Assembly: GCA_021781425.1 (NCBI GenBank)
Contig: JAJXWU010000205.1
Location: 1 to 42,530, forward strand
Direction of reading: 5' to 3'
Source of the DNA: Pseudomonadota bacterium
GTDB taxonomy: Bacteria; Pseudomonadota; Gammaproteobacteria; Xanthomonadales; Rhodanobacteraceae
DNA: 42,530 nt
The notes beneath the pieces were generated by a model, which saw nothing but the letters and a program-made list of their open reading frames with translations, searched no databases and was not told where the DNA came from. Positions 9,535 through 18,674 of the stretch are shown one piece after another (position 1 is the stretch's first letter; every line of letters starts with the position of its first letter). The translations under genes were made by a program, and so were the position numbers.

Positions 9535-12201
9535 ATGCCTGACATCGTGCGCCCCTTTCTTGGCGTCGGCCTTGCGCTGATCTGTGCGTCCGTTTTCGCC
9601 GCGACGCCGGACCAGCCGCCACTCGAAACCCTGCCACGCTGGGCCGTTCCCGAATCCTACGCGCTCGATCTGCGCATCGATCCGGCACAAACCGATTTCA
9701 GCGGCAGTGTGACGATCAAGCTGCAGCTGATGCAGGCTTCCGATCACGTCTGGCTGCACGCGAAGGATCTCACCATCGAGAAGGTCACGGTCGCCGACGC
9801 CAAGGGCAAGACGCACGCGGCCAGGTACGTCGATGCCGCGCCGCAAGCAGGTGTCGTGCGCGTGGATTTCGGCGGCAAACTCCCCGCGCAAGAACTGACC
9901 TTGCACTTCCGCTTCAAGGCGCCCTACAACGGCCAACTGCAGGGACTGTACAAGGTCGAGCACGCCGGCAAGCCCTACGTGATGACGCAGATGGAGCCGA
10001 TCAGCGCGCGCTATGCCTTCCCGAGCTTCGACGAGCCGGATTTCAAGACACCTTTCGACATCCGCATCACGATGCCCGGGCACGACGTCGCCGTCGCCAA
10101 CACTGCGCAGGTCAAGACGAGTAGGGCCGGCAAGGGCTGGAAGACGGTGACGTTCGCGACGACGAGGCCGCTGCCGACCTACCTCGTCGCCTATGCGGTG
10201 GGCCCCTGGGACATCCAGAGCGCGCCCGACATCGCGCCGGATCGCTGGCGAAAACAGCCCCTGCCACTGCGCGGTGTCGCCGCGGCGGGACAGGCGCACC
10301 GCATGGCGCACATACTCGGCGAGACGCCGGTGATCATTCGCACGCTGGAGGATTACTACGGCTTCGGCTATCCGTTCGGAAAGCTCGATCTCGCGGCCGT
10401 GCCGGATTTCAGCGCCGGCGCGATGGAGAACGCGGGCCTGGTCACGTTTCGCGACTGGCTGCTGCTGCTCGATCCGGATTCCGCGCAGCGTTACGTGCAA
10501 AGCTCTTTCGACGTTACCGCGCACGAACTCGCGCACCAGTGGACCGGCGATACCGTCACCATGACCTGGTGGAACGACATCTGGCTCAACGAGGCCTTCG
10601 CCACCTGGATGCAGCAGAAAGTGACCGAGAAGGTGCATCCGGAATACCGCGCCGATCTCGAACGCGTCGACGGTGCCGAAGGCGCGATGGCCAACGACAG
10701 CCTGGTCAGCGCGCGCAAGATCCGCCAGCCGATCACCGGCAATGGCGACATCCAGACCGCCTTCGACGGCATCACCTACGAAAAAGGTGCCGCCGTGCTC
10801 GGCATGTTCGAGGCCTTCGTCGGCGAAGACACGTTCCGCAACGGCATGCGTGCCTACATCCGGGAACACAAATTCGGCAACGCCAGCGCCGATGACCTGA
10901 TCGATGCCATCGCCAAGGCGGCGGACAAGGGCGCAAATTTCAAGCAGGCGTTTGCCAGCTTCCTCAACCAGTCCGGCGTGCCGATGGTGACGACCGAACT
11001 CGACTGCAGCGGCAAACGGCCGGTACTCAAGCTGGCGCAGAGCCGCTACCTGCCGCTCGGCTCCAGCGGCAGCACCGAGCGCGTCTGGGGCGTGCCGATG
11101 TGCGTGCGCACGCCGGCCGGAACGCGTTGCGAGCTGTTCGAAACCGCCACCGGCAGCATGACGCTTGCCGACAAGTCGTGCCCCGCGTGGTACATGCCCA
11201 ATGCCGGTGCGCGCGGCTATTACCGCTTCAGCATGGCGGCGAAGGATCTGGCCAAACTCAACGGCGCGCTCGATCAACTCACCGATACCGAGAAACTGGC
11301 GTACGCCGATGCCATCGACGCCGCTTTCCGCCGCGGCGACATCGATGCCCACGACGTTCTCGCAGCGCTGCGCCAGCTGGCGCCATCGAAGACGACGGCG
11401 GTGGCGTTGGCGCTCATGCCCACGTTCGACTGGATCTGGCATCACGAGGCGCAGACCGGGGCACAGAAAGCGCGACTGCGCGAGGTGGCCAAGGCCGCGT
11501 ATCTGCCGCGCCTGCTAGCGCTCGGTTACGCGCGCAAGGCCGGCGAGCCCGTGGACGACACCCACATGCGCAGCGCTCTGGCCGGCACGCTCGGCCAGAC
11601 GCTGAAACTGCCCGACGTGCGCGCCGCGCTGCTCGAACAAGGCGATGCGGTGCTGAAGAAAACCGCCGATGGCAAGCTCGATTTCGCTGCCGCCAATCCC
11701 GACCTGATCGGCACCGCGCTGACGGTTGCGGTCTCTGAGCACGGCAAACCGGCTCTGGACGAATTGATCGCCGCACTGCCCGCGACCAGCGATCCCGCAC
11801 AGCGCAACGCCATCCTCGCCGGCCTCGGCGGTGCGCCCGCCGACCAGGCCGACCGCGTGCGCGACGTCGCGATCGGCAATGACGTCAAGGTCGGCGAAAT
11901 GGCTCGCCTGTTCTTCGCCAATCGCGACACTGCGCAAGGCCGCACCGCCATGTGGGACTGGTTCGTGAAGCACTATGCCCAAGTGGTCGCGCGCACCGGC
12001 ACGTTCGCCAGCGGTTACCTGCCGCGTCTGGCTGGCGGCGGCGGCTGTTCCCGCGCCGAAGCGGAGCGGATGCAGGAATTCTTCACGCCGCGCCTGAAGG
12101 ATCTGTCCGGCGCCGATCGCGGCCTTGCGCAAAGCAGCGAATCCACGCTGTTGTGCGCGGCGCTGAAAGCCAAACAGAACCCCGCGGCGATTCTGGAATA
12201 A
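9535..12201 (+). CDS. M1-family metallopeptidase (aminopeptidase N-like)
   Basis: GAMENAG and HELAHQWTGD...NEAFA zinc-site motifs; signal peptide from MPDIVRPFLG. Confidence 0.93.
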   Translation: MPDIVRPFLGVGLALICASVFAATPDQPPLETLPRWAVPESYALDLRIDPAQTDFSGSVTIKLQLMQASDHVWLHAKDLTIEKVTVADAKGKTHAARYVDAAPQAGVVRVDFGGKLPAQELTLHFRFKAPYNGQLQGLYKVEHAGKPYVMTQMEPISARYAFPSFDEPDFKTPFDIRITMPGHDVAVANTAQVKTSRAGKGWKTVTFATTRPLPTYLVAYAVGPWDIQSAPDIAPDRWRKQPLPLRGVAAAGQAHRMAHILGETPVIIRTLEDYYGFGYPFGKLDLAAVPDFSAGAMENAGLVTFRDWLLLLDPDSAQRYVQSSFDVTAHELAHQWTGDTVTMTWWNDIWLNEAFATWMQQKVTEKVHPEYRADLERVDGAEGAMANDSLVSARKIRQPITGNGDIQTAFDGITYEKGAAVLGMFEAFVGEDTFRNGMRAYIREHKFGNASADDLIDAIAKAADKGANFKQAFASFLNQSGVPMVTTELDCSGKRPVLKLAQSRYLPLGSSGSTERVWGVPMCVRTPAGTRCELFETATGSMTLADKSCPAWYMPNAGARGYYRFSMAAKDLAKLNGALDQLTDTEKLAYADAIDAAFRRGDIDAHDVLAALRQLAPSKTTAVALALMPTFDWIWHHEAQTGAQKARLREVAKAAYLPRLLALGYARKAGEPVDDTHMRSALAGTLGQTLKLPDVRAALLEQGDAVLKKTADGKLDFAAANPDLIGTALTVAVSEHGKPALDELIAALPATSDPAQRNAILAGLGGAPADQADRVRDVAIGNDVKVGEMARLFFANRDTAQGRTAMWDWFVKHYAQVVARTGTFASGYLPRLAGGGGCSRAEAERMQEFFTPRLKDLSGADRGLAQSSESTLLCAALKAKQNPAAILE

Positions 12202-12905
12202 TGCACCAAACCATGCCTACCCCCGCCGTCACGTTTTCGGTTGTTCCCGCCACTGCCGCCATCGCCGGAAGCGCCGTGCGCTTTCCGGTGCGCCGCATCT
12301 TCTGCATCGGCCGCAACTACGCCGAGCATGCGGCCGAGATGGGCGCAAGCGTGGATCGCGGCAATCCGGTGTTCTTCTGCAAACCGGCCGATGCCGTGGT
12401 CGACGACGGCACGCAGATTCCGTATCCACCGGCCACGCAGGAGTTGCACCACGAAGTGGAGATGGTCGTGGCCCTGCATTCGGGCGGCGCGGATATTTCC
12501 GAGCAACGCGCGCTGGAACACGTATTCGGATACGGCGTGGGCCTCGACCTGACCCGCCGCGATCTGCAGGCGGTGGCGAAGGCGAAAGGCATGCCATGGG
12601 ATTCGGCCAAGGCCTTCGACCATTCCGCGCCGTTGTCGGCGATCCGCGCGTCGAGCGAGATCGGTCATCCGCAAAGCGCCGCGCTCACGCTCGAAATCAA
12701 CGGCAATGTGCGCCAGCAATCAGATATTTCGCAGATGATCTTCAGCGTGCCGGAAATCCTCGCCCGCCTGTCGCGCCTGTTCGAACTCAAGGCCGGTGAC
12801 CTGATCTTCACCGGCACGCCCGCCGGCGTCGGCCCGCTCGTGCGCGGTGACCGTTTCCACGCACGCCTGGGCGACATCGCCGAGTTGCGCGGCTGCATAG
12901 TCTGA
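12201..12905 (+). CDS. fumarylacetoacetate hydrolase (FAH) family protein
   Basis: FCIGRNYAEHAAEMG...; GVGLDLTRRDLQ; IFTGTPAGVGPL; start overlaps the upstream stop (TAATG). Confidence 0.92.
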   Translation: MHQTMPTPAVTFSVVPATAAIAGSAVRFPVRRIFCIGRNYAEHAAEMGASVDRGNPVFFCKPADAVVDDGTQIPYPPATQELHHEVEMVVALHSGGADISEQRALEHVFGYGVGLDLTRRDLQAVAKAKGMPWDSAKAFDHSAPLSAIRASSEIGHPQSAALTLEINGNVRQQSDISQMIFSVPEILARLSRLFELKAGDLIFTGTPAGVGPLVRGDRFHARLGDIAELRGCIV

Positions 12906-12999
12906 AGCCGCAGCGCGTCACGCTTTTTCGCATCGGTTGCGCTAAATTCGGCACGCCGCGATGGGGAGCGGCTCCGGTTCAACGACAAGGAGAAGGCGC

Positions 13000-13410
13000 A
13001 TGAGTTTCTTCGGCGAGTTCAAGACCTTCGCGATGAAGGGCAGCGTGGTCGACATGGCCACCGGCATCGTGATCGGCGCGGCGTTCGGCAAGATCGTTTC
13101 GTCGCTGGTCGACAACGTGATCATGCCGCCGATCGGCGTGCTCATCGGCGGCATCGATTTTTCCAGCCTCGCGGTCAATATCGGCAACCCGGTCGTCGAT
13201 GCCAAGGGCGTGGTCACGGGCGGGGCGATCATCAAGTATGGCGTGTTCCTGAACACCATCATCCAGTTCATCATCATCGCGCTCGCGATCTTTCTCGTGA
13301 TCAAGCTGATGAACCGGATGATCAAGAAGCAGGAAACCGCGCCGGCCCCGCCGCCAGCGCAGGAAAAGCTGCTCACTGAAATCCGCGACCTGCTCAAGGC
13401 GCAGAAGTAG
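13000..13410 (+). CDS. mscL: large-conductance mechanosensitive channel
   Basis: [46 protein letters not shown] is characteristic of MscL. Confidence 0.97.
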   Translation: MSFFGEFKTFAMKGSVVDMATGIVIGAAFGKIVSSLVDNVIMPPIGVLIGGIDFSSLAVNIGNPVVDAKGVVTGGAIIKYGVFLNTIIQFIIIALAIFLVIKLMNRMIKKQETAPAPPPAQEKLLTEIRDLLKAQK

Positions 13411-13415
13411 GAAAC

Positions 13416-13516
13416 GCCGTTCGCCCTGAGCGCAGCGCCGCAGGCGCGAAGTCGAAGGGCAAGAAATGTGTTTCGACTTCGCTGCGCTTCGCGCAGCGAC
13501 GCTCAACACGAACGGC
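13416..13516. repeat. Intergenic inverted-repeat element, copy 1 (opposite orientation to copy 2)
   Basis: GCCGTTCGCCCTGAGCG...AAGTCGAAGGGC...TTTCGACTTCGC...CGCTCAACACGAACGGC; reverse complement closely matches 33779-33888. Confidence 0.85.
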
Positions 13517-13533
13517 TGTATTCGGCCCCGGTT

Positions 13534-14340
13534 TCAGCGCTGCGGCGGGCGCTGCGGACGCGGTGTGCGATGCTGCCGCCAGTATTCGCCGAACAACACC
13601 GCCGCGCTGGCGGCCACATTCAGGCTTTCCACCGCACCCGAGCCGGGGATGGTCAGGTGCAGATCCGCACGATCGATCAGGCCTCGGCGCAAGCCTTCGC
13701 CTTCGGCGCCGAGTGCGAACACCAGACGCGGCTGCAAACGCGCGCCGAACAGCGCCTCACCTTCGCGCGGCACCGTCGCGGCGAGCGCAAAACCGGCATG
13801 GTGCAATGCGCCGTGTGCATCCTCGCCCGCTGCGATACGCGCCATCGGCACGGCTTCGGCGCCGCCTTCGGCCACGCGGTAAGCGGCGCCAGACAAGGCC
13901 GGTGCGGCATCGGCGGATAGCAAGGCGCCGGCCGCGCCGAAATTCGCCGCACTGCGCAGCACTGCGCCGATGTTGTGCGGATTGCCCACGCCGTCCAGCC
14001 ATACGAGCAGCGCCGGTTGCGGCGCGCGCGGCAGACGTTGCAATAGCGCGGTCAGCGCCAGAAACGGAATCTTGCGCGCCTCGAAACACACGCCTTCGTG
14101 GTGCTGGCTCGCCGCGAGTTTTTCCAGATCGGCGTTGGCCACCACGCGATAACCGAGCTTTTTCTGCACGCACCAGGCGAGCACGGCCTTGAGCTGGGGA
14201 ATGCGCGATTCGAGCAGGTAAACCTTGCGCAGATCGTGCGGGCGCCGCGCGAACAGCGCCAGACACGCGTTGAGTCCGTACACGCGCACTTCATCGCGGT
14301 TGCGCTGCGCTGTCGCGCGGGCGGGAGTAGCTTCGCTCAT
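13534..14340 (-). CDS. SpoU/TrmH-family RNA 2'-O-methyltransferase
   Basis: VRVYGLNACLALFARRP; LDGVGNPHNIGAVLRSAANFG; FALGAEGEGLRRG; LTIPGSGAVESLNVAASAAVLFGEY. Confidence 0.93.
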   Translation of the reverse strand: MSEATPARATAQRNRDEVRVYGLNACLALFARRPHDLRKVYLLESRIPQLKAVLAWCVQKKLGYRVVANADLEKLAASQHHEGVCFEARKIPFLALTALLQRLPRAPQPALLVWLDGVGNPHNIGAVLRSAANFGAAGALLSADAAPALSGAAYRVAEGGAEAVPMARIAAGEDAHGALHHAGFALAATVPREGEALFGARLQPRLVFALGAEGEGLRRGLIDRADLHLTIPGSGAVESLNVAASAAVLFGEYWRQHRTPRPQRPPQR

Positions 14341-15863
14341 TCGGCGGCCATTGCAGGATCGGCGGGTGCAGTGTGCCGGGGCGGCCGCAACAAGGCCAGC
14401 AAGGGCACTGCCGCAAGAGTCAGGATCATCATCAGCCAGAAGTCGTTCAAGTAGGCGATCGTCGCCGCCTGGCGTGTCACCTCGCCGTTGAGCGCTTCCA
14501 TGCTGGCTGCCAGCGACAGGCCGCTCATGTGCGGCAGCGGCGCCGCATCGAACGGGGTCAGGCGTGCGGCGAGTTCGGCATGGCTGACCTGGGTGTTGTG
14601 CGCAAGCAGCGCCATCATGATCGAGATGCCGGCGCTGGAGCCGATGTTGCGGGTCAGGCTGTAGATGCCCGCCGCCTCGGTGCGCGCCGCCATCGGCAGG
14701 GTCGAATAGGCAACCGTCGACACCGGAACGAAGACGAGTCCAACGCCGATTCCCTGCACGATGCCGGCGTAGATGATGTCCCACTGCGGCACATCGGAAG
14801 TCCACTGCGTCATCTGCCACATCGAATACGCGGTCAGCAGCATGCCGATGCCGGCGACCAGACGCGCGTCCGCGCCGCGCGCGAGCAGGCGCCCGACGAT
14901 GACCATGGCAATGAGGGTGCCGATGCCACGCGGCGCGAGCAGCACGCCGACCGTAACGACCGGATAATTCATCAGCGTCTGCAGGTAAGGCGGCAGCAAC
15001 GCCATGGTCGCGAACAGGACGATGCCGATGAGGAAGATGAAGATGTTGCTGGCAAGAAAGTTGCGGTCGCGGAACAGGCCGAGGTTCACGAACGGGCGCT
15101 CGACACTGAGCCAGTGCACGGCGTAAAGGTAAAAACCGAGGAAGGCCAGCGCCGCTTCGATGCGGATTTCGCCCGCGTCGAACCAGTCCTTGAGCTGGCC
15201 GCGATCCAGCATCATCTGCAGTGCGCCGATGCCGATGGCGAGGAACGCGAAGCCGCTCCAGTCGAAGCGCGAGGCGCGCGTGTCGTCGGCCGGCAGGCTC
15301 GTCGCCACGCCGAACAGACACAATGCGCCGACCGGCACGTTGATCAGGAACACCCAGTGCCAACTGTAGTTGTCGGTAAGCCAGCCGCCGAGCGGCGGGC
15401 CGAGAATCGGCCCGACCATCACACCCATGCCCCACATCGCCATTGCTGCGCCGTGCTTTTCGCGCGGGAAAACATCCAGCAGTGTGGATTGCGACACCGG
15501 TACCAGGGCTGCGCCGAACAAACCTTGCAGCAACCGGAACAGCACCATCTGGTCGATGTCGGTGGCGATGCCGCACAGGATCGAGGCGCCCGTGAATCCG
15601 GCCACGGAGACGAGCAGCAGGCGGCGACGGCCGAGCACGGAAGCCAGCCACCCGGTCGCGGGCGTCGCGATCGCCGCCGCCACGATGTACGAGGTCAGCA
15701 CCCAGGCGATTTCGTCCTGCATCGCCGATAGCGAGCCCTGCATGTTCGGCAGCGCGACGTTGGCAATGGTGGTATCCAACGCCTGCATCAAGGTCGCCAG
15801 CATCACCGAGACGACGAGCAGGCTGCGGTTATCGACCTCGCGATGGCTTGGCGCGTGGCTCAT
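14337..15863 (-). CDS. emrB: DHA2-family MFS efflux permease (EmrB-like)
   Basis: LATLMQALDTTIANVALPNMQGSL...; 14 TM architecture; downstream of HlyD-type EmrA. Confidence 0.92.
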   Translation of the reverse strand: MSHAPSHREVDNRSLLVVSVMLATLMQALDTTIANVALPNMQGSLSAMQDEIAWVLTSYIVAAAIATPATGWLASVLGRRRLLLVSVAGFTGASILCGIATDIDQMVLFRLLQGLFGAALVPVSQSTLLDVFPREKHGAAMAMWGMGVMVGPILGPPLGGWLTDNYSWHWVFLINVPVGALCLFGVATSLPADDTRASRFDWSGFAFLAIGIGALQMMLDRGQLKDWFDAGEIRIEAALAFLGFYLYAVHWLSVERPFVNLGLFRDRNFLASNIFIFLIGIVLFATMALLPPYLQTLMNYPVVTVGVLLAPRGIGTLIAMVIVGRLLARGADARLVAGIGMLLTAYSMWQMTQWTSDVPQWDIIYAGIVQGIGVGLVFVPVSTVAYSTLPMAARTEAAGIYSLTRNIGSSAGISIMMALLAHNTQVSHAELAARLTPFDAAPLPHMSGLSLAASMEALNGEVTRQAATIAYLNDFWLMMILTLAAVPLLALLRPPRHTAPADPAMAAE

Positions 15864-15870
15864 GAACGTA

Positions 15871-16992
15871 TCAGTGCGGCGCTTCGGTCATGCGTGTTTC
15901 GGGGGCGGCGCGAGCACCTTGGATTCGGCCGAGCAGCGAATTCTGCTTGCCGGTGTCGATTTTCACGATCGCGCTCATGCCGGCGCGCAGAGTCGGACCG
16001 GAATTCTCCACGTCCAGCGCGATGCGCACCGAAATGCGTTGCACGATCTTGACCCAGTTGCCGGTGGCGTTCTGCGCCGGCAGCACGGAGAATTCCGCGC
16101 CCGAAGCAGGGCTGATCGAGGCGACGTGGCCCTTCCAATGATGGTCGGGATAGGAATCGACCGCAATATCCACCGGCTGGCCCGGGCGCACATGGGTCAG
16201 GTCCGTCTCCTTGAAATTGGCGTCGATCCACAGTCCGCGCGTGGCCACCAGCGGCATCGCCGCCTGGCCCGGCGCGAGAAAATCGCCGGGCTGCAGATTC
16301 TGCTTGCCGATGGTGCCGTCGATTGGCGCACGCACGGTGGCGTGATCCAGGTCCAGTTGCGCGGCCTCGAGCTGCGCCTTGGCGAACTTGTAACCGGACA
16401 ACTCCGCATCGGGCGTTTCCGGCAGTCCGCCGAGCAGGCTCTGCGCCTTGGACACGGCGGCGACATCGGCATCGCGGTTGCCGCGTGCCGTGGCGAGATT
16501 GTTCGCGGCATCGTCCACGTCCTTCTGCGCGACCAGCCCCTTGCGACGCAGGTCCTGCATGCGCCTGTACTGGGCCTCGTTCACGCGCAAAGCCTCGTCA
16601 GCCGAACGCACGTTCGCCTGCGCGGAGCGGAATCCCGCGCGCGCGGCGTCGAGCAGGCTGCTGATGCCTTCCATCTGCGCCTGCGCGCGCGCCACGGCAA
16701 TTTGCAGCGGCTCGGCATCGATGCGGAACAACACGTCGCCCTTCTTCACCGACTGATTCTCGCGCACATCGACCTCGACGACGCGGCCGGCGACTTGAGG
16801 CGCGATGGTGGCGCGATCGGCCTGCACGTAGGCGTTGTCGGTGGACACGTAGCGCCCGGACGTCAGATACAACCAGGCGCCGATGATGATCACCAGCGCC
16901 GGGCCGAGGATCCACAGCAGCGTGTTGCGGCGCCGGCGTCTCGATGGCGCGGGCGCGGGTGCGGCGGGCGCTCCGTATTGCTTGTCGGTCAT
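15871..16992 (-). CDS. emrA: HlyD-family secretion protein (EmrA-like)
   Basis: GRYVSTDNAYVQADRATIAPQVAGRVVEVDVRENQSVKKGDVLFRID. Confidence 0.92.
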   Translation of the reverse strand: MTDKQYGAPAAPAPAPSRRRRRNTLLWILGPALVIIIGAWLYLTSGRYVSTDNAYVQADRATIAPQVAGRVVEVDVRENQSVKKGDVLFRIDAEPLQIAVARAQAQMEGISSLLDAARAGFRSAQANVRSADEALRVNEAQYRRMQDLRRKGLVAQKDVDDAANNLATARGNRDADVAAVSKAQSLLGGLPETPDAELSGYKFAKAQLEAAQLDLDHATVRAPIDGTIGKQNLQPGDFLAPGQAAMPLVATRGLWIDANFKETDLTHVRPGQPVDIAVDSYPDHHWKGHVASISPASGAEFSVLPAQNATGNWVKIVQRISVRIALDVENSGPTLRAGMSAIVKIDTGKQNSLLGRIQGARAAPETRMTEAPH

Positions 16993-17011
16993 GTTCGTTC
17001 CCTAACTGGTT

Positions 17012-17043
17012 GTTGAAAAAGTGCTGTCCTGCACTTTTTCAAC
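17012..17043. terminator. 13-bp perfect hairpin between marR and emrA (terminator/attenuator-like)
   Basis: GTTGAAAAAGTGC-TGTCCT-GCACTTTTTCAAC. Confidence 0.6.
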
Positions 17044-17503
17044 GCGCCGAGTCCGGCGCAGGTCCGGACTCGTCCAGCGCGTTCAGGTTGTCCTTCATCC
17101 GCGCGAGCATGCCCATCATCGCCTTCATGTCGGCGGCGGATATTCCGCGCTGTGCCTGACGGAAAAGTTCGGAGGAGATCTGCTCCATGTCGCCGACCAC
17201 GCCGTGCGCGCGCGGCGTCAGGTACAGGCGCCAGGCGCGGCGGTCCGCCGGATCGGCGCGGCGTTCGACGAAACCGGCCTTTTGCAGGCGATCGATGACG
17301 CGGCCGATCGCGATCGGCTCCATTTCGAGCTGCTCGGCCAGCTCGTTCTGGCGCATGCCCTCGTCGCGGTGCAGGCGCTTGAGCGCGCGCCACTGCGCTC
17401 GCGTCATCTGGAAACGCACTGCGCGGCGGTCGAAGTGCTTGCGCAGCAGGCGAGTGACGTCAGCGACGAGGACGCCGACCGTGATTTTATCCGCTGGTTT
17501 CAT
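17039..17503 (-). CDS. MarR-family transcriptional regulator
   Basis: 154 aa; LTRAQWRALKRLHRDEGMRQNELAEQLEMEPIAIGRVIDRLQKAGFVERRADPADRRAWRLYLT wHTH. Confidence 0.93.
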   Translation of the reverse strand: MKPADKITVGVLVADVTRLLRKHFDRRAVRFQMTRAQWRALKRLHRDEGMRQNELAEQLEMEPIAIGRVIDRLQKAGFVERRADPADRRAWRLYLTPRAHGVVGDMEQISSELFRQAQRGISAADMKAMMGMLARMKDNLNALDESGPAPDSAR

Positions 17504-17592
17504 AATAGCCAGCTATATTATGTCCTAGGCAATTATTTTTCAAGAGCGGCGATGGATAATCGCCATGTCCTTGGTGCGACAGCGGAAACCGC

Positions 17593-18132
17593 ATGCCCGC
17601 GATGATCGAAATCGTCGAAGCCGACATCACCGCGCTGCGCGTGGACGCCATCGTCAACGCCGCCAACGAGACCTTGTTGGGGGGAGGCGGGGTCGACGGC
17701 GCCATCGACCGCGCGGCCGGTCCGCGCCTCGTCACCGCCTGCCGCGCCCTGCCGCAGGTGCGGCCGAATGTACGCTGCCCGACCGGACAGGCGCGCATCA
17801 CGTCCGGCTTCGACCTGGCGAAATTCGTGATCCACACCGTGGGTCCGATCTGGCACGGCGGCGCGCGCGGCGAAGCGGAGCTGCTCGCCTCGTGCTACCG
17901 CGAATCGTTGCGCCTGGCGCGGGAAAACGGCGTGCGCCGCATCGCCTTTCCGGCGATCAGTTGCGGCGTGTACCGGTATCCGCTGGATGCGGCCGCGATG
18001 ATCGCCGTGCGCGAAGTGCGCGCCTGGCAGGTTGCGAATGCGCGTGCTTCAAGCGTGATTTTCTGCTGCTTCGGCGTGGCAACCCGCAACGCCTACCGGC
18101 GCACCATCGGGATAGCCGAGAACGAAAACTAG
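17593..18132 (+). CDS. macro-domain protein (O-acetyl-ADP-ribose deacetylase-like)
   Basis: [27 protein letters not shown]...; [14 protein letters not shown]. Confidence 0.95.
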   Translation: MPAMIEIVEADITALRVDAIVNAANETLLGGGGVDGAIDRAAGPRLVTACRALPQVRPNVRCPTGQARITSGFDLAKFVIHTVGPIWHGGARGEAELLASCYRESLRLARENGVRRIAFPAISCGVYRYPLDAAAMIAVREVRAWQVANARASSVIFCCFGVATRNAYRRTIGIAENEN

Positions 18133-18158
18133 CGTAGCGACAGCAACCCGATCCGCGT

Positions 18159-18674
18159 TCAGCCGCCCCAGCCGAAGGGCGATTGGCGGCTCGAAACACG
18201 GCCTTTGCCGGTGAAGAAAACCGAGCCACGTCCGATACCCGGATAGGCGTAGTACCAGACGCGGCGGCCGTCGATCATAAACTGGCGCGAAGGGGCGCCG
18301 AGCAACGTGGCCACCTCGTCCTGACTCATCGCCGGCCGGATCTGCGACCAGCGTTCCCTGAGCGCCTCTTCCGGGCTGACCTGGCCGGCCTGAAGCACCG
18401 CCGCCGGGGCGGCGGTAGTGGGTGGGACGGCAACAGCTGCCGCTGGGGCCGCCTGCGGCACGGGCGGTTGCGGGGCGGCAGGTGCCGGCGCGGCGGCGGC
18501 AATTGCCGCCAGCCGGTTCACCTGTTCCTGCAGCTGCACAACGAGGGTGCGCAGCGCGTCGACCTGCTCGCGCAGCGCCGCCTCCTCAGAAGAGGCGGCG
18601 TGCACGGGAGCAGCAGCCAGAGTCAGCGCCAATAGCAGCGCCCGGCATGCGGTGCCGTTAACGCGACGCCGCAT
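18159..18674 (-). CDS. periplasmic protein: signal peptide, coiled coil, Pro/Ala linker, C-terminal SmpA/BamE-like domain
   Basis: EEAALREQVDALRTLVVQLQEQVNRL coiled coil; WSQIRPAMSQDEVATLLGAPSRQFMIDGRRVWYYAYPG...GRV resembles SmpA/OmlA. Confidence 0.7.
   Translation of the reverse strand: MRRRVNGTACRALLLALTLAAAPVHAASSEEAALREQVDALRTLVVQLQEQVNRLAAIAAAAPAPAAPQPPVPQAAPAAAVAVPPTTAAPAAVLQAGQVSPEEALRERWSQIRPAMSQDEVATLLGAPSRQFMIDGRRVWYYAYPGIGRGSVFFTGKGRVSSRQSPFGWGG

Noticed and set aside
9532-11445. 637 aa minus ORF opposite the M1 peptidase
   Set aside because: Shadow ORF; plus strand encodes HELAHQ and GAMEN motifs.
14341-15651. N-terminal ~437 residues of the 705 aa ORF 13534..15651 (-)
   Set aside because: Out-of-frame reading of emrB; only the part from MSEATPARA (14340) is the real methyltransferase.
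15370-17016. 548 aa plus ORF and 14373..15731 + (452 aa)
   Set aside because: Antisense shadows of emrA/emrB.
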